Part shown: positions 10,429 to 23,300 of the stretch, piece after piece
Position numbering within the stretch: position 1 is the first letter of the stretch
Layout: each line of letters opens with the position of its first letter
Source of the DNA: Phallusia mammillata
Taxonomy: Eukaryota; Chordata; Ascidiacea; Phlebobranchia; Ascidiidae
Assembly: GCA_003260075.1 (NCBI GenBank)
Contig: QLIY01000255.1
Coordinates: 62,001-126,000, forward strand
DNA length: 64,000 nt
Direction: 5' to 3'
Position numbers and translations under genes: made by a program
The notes under the pieces: model-generated
What the model was told of the DNA's origin: nothing
What the model saw: only the letters and a program-made list of their open reading frames with translations
Databases searched by the model: none

Positions 10429-13400
10429 TAGCGGACCACAAGGCTGCCGGGGAGGCTTGTGCTTCGCGAGAGATTATTCGTCAAATTCCTGCACCCAAAA
10501 CTTACTCGAGCGATAAACATCGGGCAATGAGTGACAGCAATGTAGCGACATTTACCGGTACAAACTACTGCTGCATAAAAACTATTTTAAAATATCGCAA
10601 TTATTTTCATGTTTTTTACTAGGTATTACAGTTGAGCGTAAAAATTCTCTTGGGTAACCTCTTCAGCAAAAAGTTTAAATTTGTTGTTCAAATAAGCCCC
10701 CTGCTCTACATTAATTATTTATGTTTTTAACCATACGAAGAAGACAGTTTAAAGTAGTGATGTACCGAATCGGCTAAATTTTGATTCGGCGGTTTTGCCG
10801 AATAAATTCCTCCGAATCAACCGAATCATTTATGACGTCACGCGAAGTCGTACGCTACGCGTTTGACGTGAAAAAATGTTTATCTACCAGGCAGCCAGTG
10901 CAAAATAGTTGTGTTTCGTCCTTATTTCAGTTCTGTGGGGTTTAAAATTGCCTTAAGCATGATTGGCACCTGCCAATAAATTACTAATTTTTTTGACTAC
11001 CGTGGGAAAAACGATAATGTGTTGAAAAAGATAAACATTGACGCAATTTTCGTTATGTTTGGGCTTTTGAAAGATTGCATGGACCTTAATAAGCAGAAAA
11101 GACACGTTTAACGCTTTAAATTTGTGTTCGTAAAAGATTCGGTTTCGGCCGAATCGCAACAAATTATTCGGCCGAAACCGAATCTTTGCAAAAGTGATCG
11201 ATTCGGCCGAATAAATTCGGCAAACCGAATATTCGGTATATCTCTAGTTTAAAGTTGTCCTTTGTAGTGTCTTTGTTGATACTGCCAGAAATTAAAGTAT
11301 TTTTACAAAATTTCAAATATTTTCTTTGCTGCAGAATCGACGTCTCACGGAAAATCCAAAAAGCATAAGTCACGTGATCGGTTTATGGACGCGCGCCAAT
11401 CACCAGGTGGCGTGCTCTTCGCAAAGTCTACAAAGACCCCCAATTCCACGAAAAGTAACCTTCGCCCTCCAAGTCGAATACCCCGAAATGTCGACAAAGA
11501 TAAAATGACGTCAGACGATGATGACGTAACACCTACGAATTCTCCTCGCAAGAATACAACCTTGAAAGAAAATATTAAATCTGACACAAAGGTCAACTTG
11601 AATATTCCTCTTGGTTCGAAAGTGGAATCAAGTAGGCAAACCGTAAAATCCCAGGCAAGTGATAAAACAACTACAGATGGTCAATCAAATTCCACTCAAA
11701 AATTGTCAAAATCACGAGAAAAGGGCGTCCCTAAATCCAAAGCGGCACAGCGCATTGTTATGAAAGCCGTTCCATCTCTTGGTGTGACGGATCTAAAGCC
11801 CATACCGTTACCGCGAACAGCAAGCAAAGTTAGCAACCTAAGTTCGAAGCTTCGCAGTCAGTTTTACGTCAAGGAGCCATTTCATGTTACCTTCGATGTG
11901 CCAGAAATATCTGATGATGAACCACTAGTGCCATCTACCGACAAAGAAGAAAGTAAAGCCTTTCCTCTTGTCAACAACCAAATTTCCCAATGTGACGACG
12001 CTATAAGTTCAAAGGTTATCTCTGAAGGTAATTTGCCTATTTTGGGGACAACGCCATACAGTGATATTAAACTTGGCCTTGAATGTTTGACTGATGATAT
12101 ACGAAATGAAGATGCCGCCGTTGAGAGTCTATGCAAGTCAGAGCAAGACAGCGAAGACCCTCCTTTGCCATCAAAGCCACTTATATCAGAAGATTCAGCA
12201 GAGCAGCTAGATAAAAGTCATGGTGATCCTCCAAGCTGTATCACAGCAAAGGAAATTGGAAACCCAGGGCTTGGAATAAAGCTTGAAAATGACAAGTCAA
12301 TTGCAACTGATTACATTTGCGAACCGAACAAATTTCAAGCTGAAGGACAAAATATGGAAAATGGTGTAAATGGTCCATTGGAAAACAAAATACCAATGCA
12401 CCAAGAAACGTCCACTGCCAATTCATCAGATGAGTTTGGAAGTCAAAGTGATAGTGAATTAACAGTTACGTTTAAATTGCCAACAGAAAGCAGTCAGGAC
12501 AATCAAGGAATACAAAGCATTGGCCTAAACAAACTGGAACCCATACATTCAAATAATGTCACCAGTCACGTAAGTGCCCAAACGACTCCATCAAAGTCAA
12601 GAAAAGATAAAAATATTGAACAGGCCTCCTTAACTCATTCCAATAAATCACCTGCACTTATTAACAGCCAAAAATCATTGGAAAAACGGTCCCCAGTTAT
12701 GAACAGACTGATCAGCAAATTTGAGTCAAATAACAATCCTTCAGCCCTGATTGAACAACCAATCAGCAGCGGCATCGATGTCACGGTTCAACGGTTGCTA
12801 TGGTCGGCTAGCGAAACTGTTTTTCGTGAGTTAATTAAAGAGAAGCAAAATCATACACCCCGAAAAAATTCAGATGATCACTCAGTTTCAAAATCACGGT
12901 TTTCGTCGGATGAGGACGCGGCAAATGATTGTGATTTCTATGACTGTTCGGAAGAATTTTTTACGGTGAAAAAACGAGGCTTTGATTATGAGAAGATGAG
13001 GTTACATTTTGAAGCAAGCTGCTCACCGCTTTCCAATATTGTTGAACGCAGTTCGGAAGATACGAATAGCAATGAAGTTGATTGTCTTCACCCAACAAAG
13101 GCAAGTATTATCCTGCAATTAATCGCTGAAAAACAATTTTAGGTGTATTTTGGTGACTATATTCATTTTCAAGCCATTTTCTACATTTGTTTTTCGAAAT
13201 TTCCAATTTTAGAGTTTTTTTTTCCATTTTTGCAGGAATCTATGGATCTTCATCACATTTCCAGCAAACAAGTGTCGAAAAAATTAACTTTCTCGTAAGT
13301 ATTTAACAATCTTTGTGCAAAAAAAGCAACAAAATTATATATGAATGTTCCCTATTATTTTTAAATAGCGAATTTAATATACTATGCCAGTGATTCTTAA

Positions 13401-14282
13401 CCGGTGGGTAATTTCCCACTAGTGGGAAATTTAATGTTTTCAGAGGGAAATTATGTAAGTCAGGTAACCAAACGCGGGCCGGAGGGTCGAACCCGGCTTT
13501 GAATTAATTGTTTACTTTCCTAACATTATTCCGCAACAACATGTAAAATTAATTTCAGCAAGGCTTACAAGACACATACAAATCCAAAGGCCATTTGTTA
13601 CATCACAGACAAGACTAGAAGTATCAATGACTTTGCTAGTGTGCGCGAGTAAAGGCCTTTCCTTTGTTGATTGTGATGCAATAAATGACTATTGCAAGGG
13701 GGGGGGGTTCTACAATATTCCAAAAACTCTAATCTCTCACTGAAGCAATAATTAAACTAAATAATATTGCAGTATACCTTTGGGGTTCCAGACCAAATCG
13801 CTTCACAAATAAATTATTTCATTTAAAGAATTTTTTTTAACGTCGAGCACAGAACATCATTATAAAAATAACAGAGGGGGAAATTGGAAGTTGGTGGTTG
13901 ACTTTAGTGGGAAACCACACCAAAAAGGTTAAGACTGTACTATGCATTAATGACTAAAATATATTTATTTAAACTTTTTCCAACACCTTTTTTCAGCACC
14001 AAGAAAACAGCACCGCGTCAAATCACATACTTTGATGACGACATAATGGACTCAGTGACGCCCCTAGCGACGACAAACAAATGGAGGAGACCCGTCGAAG
14101 CGATGACGTCATTCTTATTTCGTGTTTGTTACAACATAATGATTGTTTGTGTGTCGCTTGCTGTTGTATGGATTTGCTTGTCTGACGATGACGTTAGCGA
14201 CTTTTTTCGTTGCAGCGAACTGTATTTGCGTCACGTGATTCGATTTCACCGCGTTCCTGGGTCACGTGGTAATGTGTGGTGA
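9604..14282 (+). CDS. Ser-rich protein with one C-terminal membrane segment, family not recognised (about 862 aa)
   Basis: Exons: 9604-9660, 9721-9860, 10277-10557, 11335-13100, 13236-13294, 13997-14282. Frame and phase agree at every junction. The first ATG gives MDKQDNGKQRFSEVV. The 1766-nt exon 4 encodes a long polar region rich in Ser, Thr, Lys and acidic residues with no obvious fold. It ends with an acidic patch (DDCDFYDCSEEFFTV region, around 12930-12970). The last exon has one hydrophobic segment (NIMIVCVSLAVVWICL) followed by about 38 residues to the stop, so a membrane anchor near the C-terminus with a short basic tail; this is inferred topology. The tail lacks the PPP ending of KASH domains. 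Exon 3 is interrupted by 67 C (10362-10428). The frame is kept, giving 22 Pro, but this is probably gap filling, so the real length is unknown. Intron 4 uses a GC donor. Introns 3 and 5 each hold a hAT element. The function is unknown. Confidence 0.72.
10755..11246. mobile_element. hAT-like element with TAGTGATGTACCGAA ends
   Basis: Ends TAGTGATGTACCGAA and TTCGGTATATCTCTA, flanked by the 8-bp duplication GTTTAAAG. The interior is rich in CCGAATCGG-type repeats. It sits in intron 3 of the tail-anchored protein gene and has no protein of its own. Confidence 0.85.
13388..13937. mobile_element. hAT-type element
   Basis: CAGTGATTCTTAACC ... GGTTAAGACTG ends with the 8-bp duplication TACTATGC. 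Contains a G run at about 13697-13706 with no evident duplicated flank. In intron 5 of the tail-anchored protein gene. Confidence 0.82.
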
Positions 14283-14287
14283 ATAAA
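14282..14287 (+). promoter_or_regulatory. Poly(A) signal AATAAA
   Basis: AATAAA begins at the last base of the TGA stop of the tail-anchored protein gene. This would give a very short 3' UTR. A plausible signal by sequence; use not shown. Confidence 0.45.
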
Positions 14288-17200
14288 CGATTTTATAGAA
14301 AAGTTTTGGTTAATTTTTAGCAGCAATATTTAAAGCAAGAAATTTTATGCAAGACTTTATTGGTTCGAATCCCACCCCTGGAAAAGTTCTCTCTTTAAGT
14401 CTTAAATTCTATTTTTAATCTGGTTCGTGTGTCTTGTGAACAGTGTTTTTTAAAGGTGATTTCTCCAGCGGTTTCCCAAAATTTGCCAGTAGCCTAATAA
14501 ATAATTCGTTTAAGCAAATATGGCTATTTTTTGGTATTTAAATGAAACACTTGCGGTCTCTTAAAACTACTTAGCGGTCACCCAAACCAAACCTTAAAAA
14601 AAACCTGCTGGTGAAGATGAATTCATGCGCTTGTAGGCTGCATTATTTATTTCTTAACACCAAGAACTTGGAAATTACGAGACAAATGAAGATAATTATC
14701 CGAAAATGTTAACGGCAAAACCACAATCCGCCAGATCAACAACCTTTTGCTTTTTCACACATTTTCGATTGCTTCAAAAATTGTAGTACGAGAAATTTTT
14801 GGGACAAAAATCAATGGAAACGACATAGATTAACAACAGGGACAAAAATACCACAAGTGTAACTTTTGTTACGTCATGCAGCTCCGGGCTGTCTTTTATT
14901 ACAGCAAACCTCAAAACAAGGCGTATGATAAACTTTTTTTTGCAAATATTAAAGATAAAAGAAATAACCAGACGGTTAAGTCATCACTAAATCGGAGCTT
15001 TTCTTGAGCTTGCCGTAATGTGATAAACCATTGTATAGGACCCGGTTATCTCAACGCAAGTTATACTTTCGTTCGTTGTAACGTATAATCTATAGACAAT
15101 TTACTCTTTTGGTCGCGATATGTCTGGAAATTATAGTTCAGTGAAAATAATGTCGCCAGATTTGCTTAAAAGTGTCGCATTTTATACACCTGGGAATAAC
15201 GGTGTCTTTATTTATGTTCTGGCTCTTTAAAACACAAATCAAAGCACTTATTATTTGTCAAAGACGGACCTTTCTTAAGTTAAATACAGTAAACCTTGGT
15301 TAAACCAGTAAACGAATTAACTTAATTCGGACCCGCTTGAAGCAAAAAAAAAAAAATTCGAATTAGTCGAAGATCCTGATTAATCGATGTCGATTAGCTT
15401 AAAGCCTTACCACATTACAAATCATTTGCTCTTCGAGTTTTGTCCGAATTGGGCGAAGATCCGGATTAACCGAATCCGTTTTAAACCGAGGTTTACTGCA
15501 TTTGCTAAAACAAAAACTAGATAAGATTTTATTATTTACGCGATTTTAAGCACTTAATATAGCCGTATTGTGGCAAATCCCTTTTTAGGTACAAACATTA
15601 TGACTTAAACGGGCCAATGAACGAAACTTTTTCAAACAAAGCATAAAACTTCTCGATATCTTGATATTTACCGGTGAGTCGCGCCGCGCTTGGCCGACTA
15701 CGATGATTGACATTTCGTGTCTAGAGCTCAGTCCAAATCACAAGGAAATTAATCATAAACCAACGTTTTTGAGCCCAAGGTAAACTTAACCGTCTAGCCG
15801 GCACTATGACGTCATAGTCACCTTGTCGCGTGGGCGCACTTGGTTTACCTTACAGAGGCACGGCGGTAAAATACTTGAAAGGGGGGGGGGGAAGAAAAAC
15901 AGCTTCCTCAAAAGGAAAAACACTTTGTTTTATGACGTCACAAATAGAAAGTCTACACTGGTACAGTGGACCATTTAATAAACATAATATTTTAAGCTGT
16001 ACGGTTTTTCTTTAAACAAGCCCAAACGTGGTTACGTTGGGGGGGGGGAAAGAAAAACAGCTTCCACGAAAGGAAAAACACTTTTTTTGTGACGTCACAA
16101 ATAGAACGTCTACACTGGTACAGTGGACCATTTAATAAACAAAATACTTTAAGCTGTACGGTTTTTCTTTAAACAAGCCCAAACGTGGTTACGTTACATG
16201 GAAAAGGTAGTCAAGATATTAAGCTTGTCGTAAAGTCGTTTTATCGTTGTACTTTATCGCGGCTTTGTGTGTTGCCTTGGAGTCTAGCTGTGAACTTGAA
16301 ATATAGCAGAAGCAACACAGATTACAGACACAGATATAAAGGTTGACTTCCACATTTGCCACTGATATAGCTTGGAGTAACGATGTAGGTTTAACTAAAA
16401 AGCAGGCAGTTAACTTTAAAAGCAAAAATGAAATCTCAAAGATATATAGTTAAAAAGAAATGGCTATAAAAGCCACTATTAAAAGAATAGCATGTGAGCT
16501 CTTTAGCCTACAGTAAACACAGATGATTTAAAAAACATACAGCAACAGCAAAATTTGACAATGTTGAGGCGGTTTTTTCACGGACTATTTGTATTTCGAT
16601 AGTTTTATGTACGTTACTTATTGTGAAAAAATGTATCACACTCTGTACAGCCAAAATTACATGTAAAACCCAAAAGCAGTATTTCAGATATGACTGTGTT
16701 GCTTTTATTGCCTACTTCAGCAAACAGTCGTATAGGGCCGTATGTTCAGTTTGTACAGCCGGTGCCCTTCAGACAGACAAGTATCAATTGAATAGTGAAG
16801 GTAAAGCACCCAATCGACACCCTCTTATAAGTGATTAAATATGCCGGCCTGTTAAAAACCTGTACGTCTGCACATTGAATAAGTCTTAGTGTGTTGGGTC
16901 CAAGTCTTCATAAATTTACCTTTGCTCGGTACACATAATTGTCAAGGCTTCTATAACAGTTCTATGAAAAAACGCTGCTTAAATGTCCCGTTTGATATTA
17001 ATAGCAAGTTTGTTACATTTCCATCACTCATAAAAAAAAGCCACAATGTTTAATGTGACTCGCTTTATCTGGATTAAAGCATAGATTACTTACTTAGTTA
17101 TCTATGATTAAAGGCAGGGGGGGGGGGTTACATTTCCATCACTCATAAAAAAAAAGCCACAATGTTTAATGTGACACGCTTTAACTGGATTAAAGCATAG

Positions 17201-20200
17201 ATTACTTACTTAGTTATCTATGATTAAAGGCACTGCGTAAGATGAGAGATGCTTTGTGATTTTGAAAGCTATGATCAATGTCTGGCCCTCTGGTCCACTG
17301 CAGCCCAATGTCCAGTACATTTGTCACGGTGTTATTTGACGTTAAATAAAGATTTCATTGGGTAAATATGCTCAGTGTATTCGGCGCAGAAAGTGCTGTT
17401 TGGAAACAGCTGTTGGCTATGAAAGTAAGAACGTTCCACGAAATAGTATGTTTAGTTATTAAGCAGATAAAGAATAGATAACAAAGAAGTGTTCTTGTGG
17501 TTTAACGTTCGTGTGTTACGTCACAGAAAGCATTATCTCAAAAGAATGACTCTTAATTGCGAAAGTACTTGCTTGTCAGATAGTTACACAGTTATTGAAT
17601 ACAAGCTTTTTGTGTGAACATTTTTTTACAATACACCTTTCTAATGGATTGAAGCAATCTATTCTTAATTTAACTTACTTGGTTTATTGTGGTGTCCAAA
17701 TTTCGGAAATAGGATCCATATGGACTGTAGCTAACTTCAAAAAACTGTTTCTAAATTTATAAGTGTTTAGTTTACAATATGTACTTTTTTTCCGTGGGGG
17801 GGGGGGGAGTCCTGCTTGTAAGATAGTTACACAGTTATTGAAAGCAAGCTTTTTGTGTGAACATTTTTTTACAATTAACCTTTTCAATGGATAAATTGAA
17901 GCAATCTATTCTTAATTTAACTTATTTGGTTATTTTGGTGTCCAAATTTCGGAAATAGGATCCATATGGACTGTAGCTAACTGTAATAAAACTGTTTGTA
18001 AATTTGTAAGTGTTTAGTTTACAATATGTACGTTTTTTCCGTTATTAAAGGAAGCATACGGACATTGAAAAATGTTAAAACAAACCCCCAAAGGAAAGGT
18101 ATAACTAAGGAAAGCACCTCCTTGTTCTAAAACATATAAGCCTTTAAGTCGCTGCCATACTTTGTTCACTCTGGACCTATGATATGACCCCAAATTGGTT
18201 ACAATAGGAGGTGAAACTAATACCCGTGACGTAATGTAGCATTGCTGTGGTTTTTATTTAGGATAAGACTTCAAAGTAGCGATACCGTCCACTGCTTACT
18301 GACCCTCAAATGTCCGGTCCAGACCTAAAGGTTTTTAAATCCGTTTTGGACGCGACACTACAATTCCGGTGTTTTGTTGCTGTTGATTCGAATAATTAGC
18401 CGGCTGTTTTTGTCTCACTTATTCTTTGTTTTCTGTTCGGGTATTAGATTACCTTGACTGGGGTAGGGTCTGTAAATCCATTGGCGACATGAGATGGGGG
18501 GGGGGGTGGGAACGTTATTGGTACCAATGTCGCAGGAATGCGGAAGCAGTCATGGTTTCGTGATATAAAGTGGAGAAATAGAAATCAAAGTGATTTCAGA
18601 TGTTTTGTAGAGGTTTAAAATTTTAGGATTTGTGTTCGTAGTGCGTTGAGTTTAGAATAAGTCAGAATTTGAGAAGGTAGTTAGATTTTAGAATTTTAGA
18701 ATGTAAAACCTAAGATTAGTCGTGTATATTGGTTTTCAGTTGCATTTAGACATTGTTCTTAGTTTGGCCACATACGATTGTCAAAATCGCTAAATTTGAA
18801 ATAAATCCTTACCAAAAGGAGGTAAAACGTAAAGAGTTTGTCGATATTTTTTTCTTTTTCAATGTGGCGTATAGCAAACAGTACACCTTATCAAACATAC
18901 CCCAAGCTGTTAAAAAGAGAAAATTGGCACTTTCATACAGTTACAGTGGGGGGGGGGTTTATTCTTTGTTTTCTGTTCGGGTATTATATTACCTTGACTG
19001 GGGTAGGGTCTGTAAATCCATTGGCGACATGAGATGAGATCGTGTCTCATTTCAATTCAGTGTGAATTGGTATTTAGCAGTTGCTCGACCTCAATCAGTC
19101 ATATTTGCCTAATTGTAGGGGTAACGTGTTAGCATTTATTTTAATCTGTTGTTGACTTTAACATAGCCACACAAAACTTATAGGAATATATTTCTTTTTT
19201 GAAATGCTGATTAGTCCAGCCGAAAGTATAACTTAACCATATAAAATAGTCACATAGTTGGATGGTGACTAGATTAATGCCTGTACGAAAACTTGTCAGT
19301 GTGATTTCGCATTTTACAGACTAGAAAGGTAGTGACCACTCTCAAAATGATCTTTAAAATTTCGCAATGTTTTGTGTAAATTGTGTCAACTCGCAAAGCG
19401 AGCCCAGAAACAACAAGTCAAAGAAAAACAAAAGGTGTCTCTAATTCACTATCTGTATAAATTGTTCCTGTTTTAGGTTGCTTGAAATTCGGCCGTGACA
19501 TGCGTATGTGATATTTCGTAGTGTAACTCTATTTAAACCCCCTTTAAACTTTACGCACGACCGGTAATGAGAAAGTACATGTGGTACCCATTCATATCAA
19601 GTTCCGCAACCCGTCTACCAACACACAAAGGAGCCACAACCTACTGGGGTGCGTCTTAATGAGAACGTTATTGGTACCAATGTCGCAGGAATGCGGAAAG
19701 AGCTATGGTTTTGTAATATAAAGTGCAGAAATAGAAATGAAAGTGATTTTAGGTTTTTTTTGGTTCTGTTTGTAGAGGTTATTACAGATTTTAGGATTTT
19801 TGTTTGTAGAGCGTTAAGTTTAGAATAAGCCAGAATTGAGAAGGTAGTTAGATTTGAGAATTTTAAAATGCAACACCTAAGATTCGTCGTGTATTTATTT
19901 TGTTGGCTTTTAGTCGCATTTAAACATTGTTCTTAGTTTGGCCATGTAAATACGATTGTCAAAATAAATTGTAATATTTTTTTTATAAATTGTAACCAAA
20001 AGGAGTATAAGTTATATACGTCGAATTTAATTTTCTTCAATGTGGCATATTGCAAACAGTACACCTTATCAAACATCCCCCAAGCTGTTAAAAAGAGAAA
20101 ATTGGCACTTTCATACAGTTACAGTGAATAGCTTGGTTCGCTGAACAAACGAGCAAGCAAAACCCATAATGTGGTGTTTACCCTATGCTTGAACCATAAC

Positions 20201-20368
20201 GCAGTTCTAACGAACCGTAACCCGGTTATTTTCTCAATTTCAGCAGACTGAGAGCTTTCTGTGTACACTGTACAATAAGCATACGAGTTTTGCGGTGAAG
20301 GAGCCGTCTGAAAAATCAGTCTCTGTGGTCACGTGATATTCAGGTACGGCTGCCGTGGGTTAAACGCG
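14283..20368. other. Intergenic region, no gene seen, with repeats and G-run joints
   Basis: No frame here shows family motifs or a consistent exon chain; open frames are short and low in complexity. The region holds a MITE with CAGTAAACC ends (15297-15498), five duplicated blocks joined by G runs (16039, 17117, 17796, 18494, 18947) and a shuffled pair of blocks between 18418 and 20125. Confidence 0.6.
15297..15498. mobile_element. MITE with CAGTAAACC ends
   Basis: Ends CAGTAAACCTTGGTTAAACC and TTAAACCGAGGTTTACTG form inverted repeats of about 18 bp. Diverged relatives lie near 3321-3500, 37206-37447, 40351-40510, 43550-43735 and 52086-52200. No 8-bp duplication is visible; the superfamily is not assigned (pogo/Tigger-like ends are possible). 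Confidence 0.65.
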
Positions 20369-20381
20369 ATGACGTCATCTA
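20369..20381 (+). promoter_or_regulatory. Alternative start codons overlapping a TGACGTCA palindrome
   Basis: ATG at 20369 overlaps TGACGTCA (20370-20377, the CRE consensus) and a second in-frame ATG follows at 20381. The choice changes the protein by only four residues. CRE function is not shown; the overlap may be coincidental. Confidence 0.35.
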
Positions 20382-23300
20382 TGAGCGGACGCAGCTCTTC
20401 GGAGGAAAATTTGGTGAGCTTTTGAGTTCTGTGGTTGGATTACATGTTGTGAACATGAAATTAGGACAATTATGCACGCATGTGCCTGTTTGATGCCATA
20501 CCACAAAAATATACGAAAAACTAAGAAACGTTTTGATGAACAAAACCAAGTTAAGTCACAATCAGACATACTTGAGTTGAGTCGGGGGGGGGGAAATGTG
20601 CCTGTTTGATGCCATACCACAAAAATATACGAAAAACTGAGAAACGTTTTAATGAACAAAACCAAGTTAAGTCACAATCAGACATACTTGAGTTGAGTCC
20701 ATTTCGCTGGGTGAAAGAAAACATAGCGGCGCAATAGCACTGAACAAATCACCAAGCCGGAAATAGCTGCGCAACGTTGAAACTTTATGGAGCGCAAAAT
20801 AGTAGATTGGAAAATTAGTGGACACTTGTCTTACTGAGAGGCTGCAAGCGGAACCCGTTGTACACAGGTGCATAAATGCAAAATCAGTTGTTTGTGAAAA
20901 ATATTCATCACAAATGCCCCCCCCCCCAAGCGGAACCCGTTGTACACAGGTGCATAAATGCAAAATCAGTTGTTCGTGAAAAAAATTATCACAAATATGT
21001 TGTCCGTTTCTAAAAACAAAAAAGAAAGCTCATTTTACTGTATCTATGTTATTAGAATTCACCAGTGAAAACCACTGCTATTTTTATAGTTCTTTCACCG
21101 AAAACTGTTATAGATCAGGTTCGGGGTAAAGTTTTGTGACCACTTACAACTGTTTTAAATAATATCGAAAACTAAACTTGAATATTCGACAAACGTTTTT
21201 AGACTTTCTTGGAGCTTAAACCAGCCAAGTCAGTCAGTCTCATCGAAGTTCGTCCGATCGGGAAATCCCCACGATACGGAACCCGCAAATCTTGCTGCCA
21301 CCAGTTGACAAAAATTCGACTCATCGCGGCTCTCTCTGTCGTTACCCTGCTGGTCGCCGTCAGTATCATTCTATACTTCGCCATTATGCACTATATTGCT
21401 ACTACACAATTATCCGGGTCCACAGAGACGGGTGAGAATAAAACGTTAAAAATTAAACGGCGCTGAAATTGTTTACATAACCAATGTGGAACATACAGGT
21501 TAAAAATGCATACTTTAGGTCAATTTAATTAAAATAGGGGCTTGTAAATTGGAGTGCCGTTACATGGCTATACTGCACTAGTCAATACGGCTTATATGTC
21601 TTGTCACTAGCTGCACTAATGAGACCTTTTTGGGTCGAAACAGATGCACTGTCTGCAGCTTTAACAGTGTTTGGTTGTTAAAAGATTTTTCTGTAAATTA
21701 AAAATGTAACTATCTGAAAATAATTCGTAAATAAACGCTTTTATGCGCTAACATATGCACAAGGTGGAGGGTAAAAACACTTCTACACTTTTGATGTAAA
21801 ATTGTAAATAAACAGTAACATTTCGCATCGAATATTATGTTAATCATTCTTAGTCGTTTTATTTTATTTCCTTTGCTATGTTTTTATTTATTCATAAGCT
21901 TATAGTTATATAGACAAAAAGTTAACTTCTAAAGTTCAAACATTGCTGTTTACAGATATAACGTCTGTAACCCCACCCCAAAGCACGACCACATTCTCTG
22001 CAACAAGCGAAGATGTAACAAGTTATGTGACAACAAAACACAACCCGACTCAAATCATCACAACAGTTGTACAACCTATCAGCACCCAGTCGTCGTTTAC
22101 AACAATTACAGAAGGAGTTGGAGTTACGGAATCTAGAAAAGAAAAGAAAACGGATGTAATAACAACTACAGGTATAGCTATGGTGATTTTTAGGTGCATT
22201 TAATTTTCGAAAAGTCTGAGTAGCCTAACTTATATACATGGTTGGCTTTGTATCGAAGCAGTAACTGTTCCAATAAAGTAAAGCATAACTCGAAATCAAG
22301 AAATGATATTTTTCGACGCACTAAAACGAAATAAAAAAGTTGAAATAATATATTTATGCAAAAATTGCGCAAAAAACGCTTTTATTTGCAAACATATGGC
22401 TGTAAGGCAGCGGTTTCCAACCTTTTTGGGGCCTTGACCCCTTGATAACATTTCCCAAGTTGCGGTGTCCCAAAGAATAAAATTAGTAAGCTATATATTA
22501 AAATTGACTGTATTTGTTCTCAACAATAAGGTGATCCATGAGTTTATTTTATTGGGGCTAGTGGTCCAAGGCCTGAAACGAGTTAGGAAGCAGGCCTTAG
22601 GCGACCCCAGGCACATTGTCAGGCGACCCCAGTTGAGGTCGCGACCCACAGGTTGGGAACCGCTGCTGTAAGGGTTAAAATACTTCTACATGTTTAATAC
22701 AAATACACTGTTAACAGTTTGCAACGAAAATTTAAGTCAACCATTGTTAGTACAGTATTATTTGATTTCCTTTGTTGTGTTTTCATTTTATTCACAGTCA
22801 AAATTATAGTTTCCAAAGTTCTTAAATTTCTGTTTACAGATATAACGTCTGTAGCCCCACCCCAAAACACGACCACAATCTCTACAACCGACGGAGAAGT
22901 AACAAGTTATGAGACAACAAAACACAACCCGACTCAAATCATCACGACAGTAACAGAACCTATCAGCACTCATCAGTCAACTTTTACAGCAATCACAGAT
23001 GGAGTTGGAGTCACGGAATCTACAAAAGAAACTAAAACTGCTGTAATAACGTCTACAGGTATAACTCTGGTGTTTTTTGGGGGATGCATTTAATTTTCGA
23101 AAAGTCTGATTACCCTTACTCATATACATGGTTGCCTTTGTTTCGAAGCAGTAACTGTTCCAATGAAGTACAGCAGGGGTCGGCAATCCCTGGCACGCAT
23201 GCCAAGGAGGCGATTTTTCCTGGCACGCCAACCGATTTACGTGTTTATATTGAAGTACTAATTTTCATCTGTTGCACTGCTTGTTTTCATTTTTTTATTA

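Noticed and set aside
11345-11596. Minus-strand frame over exon 4 of the tail-anchored protein gene
   Set aside because: Antisense shadow of a long real exon.
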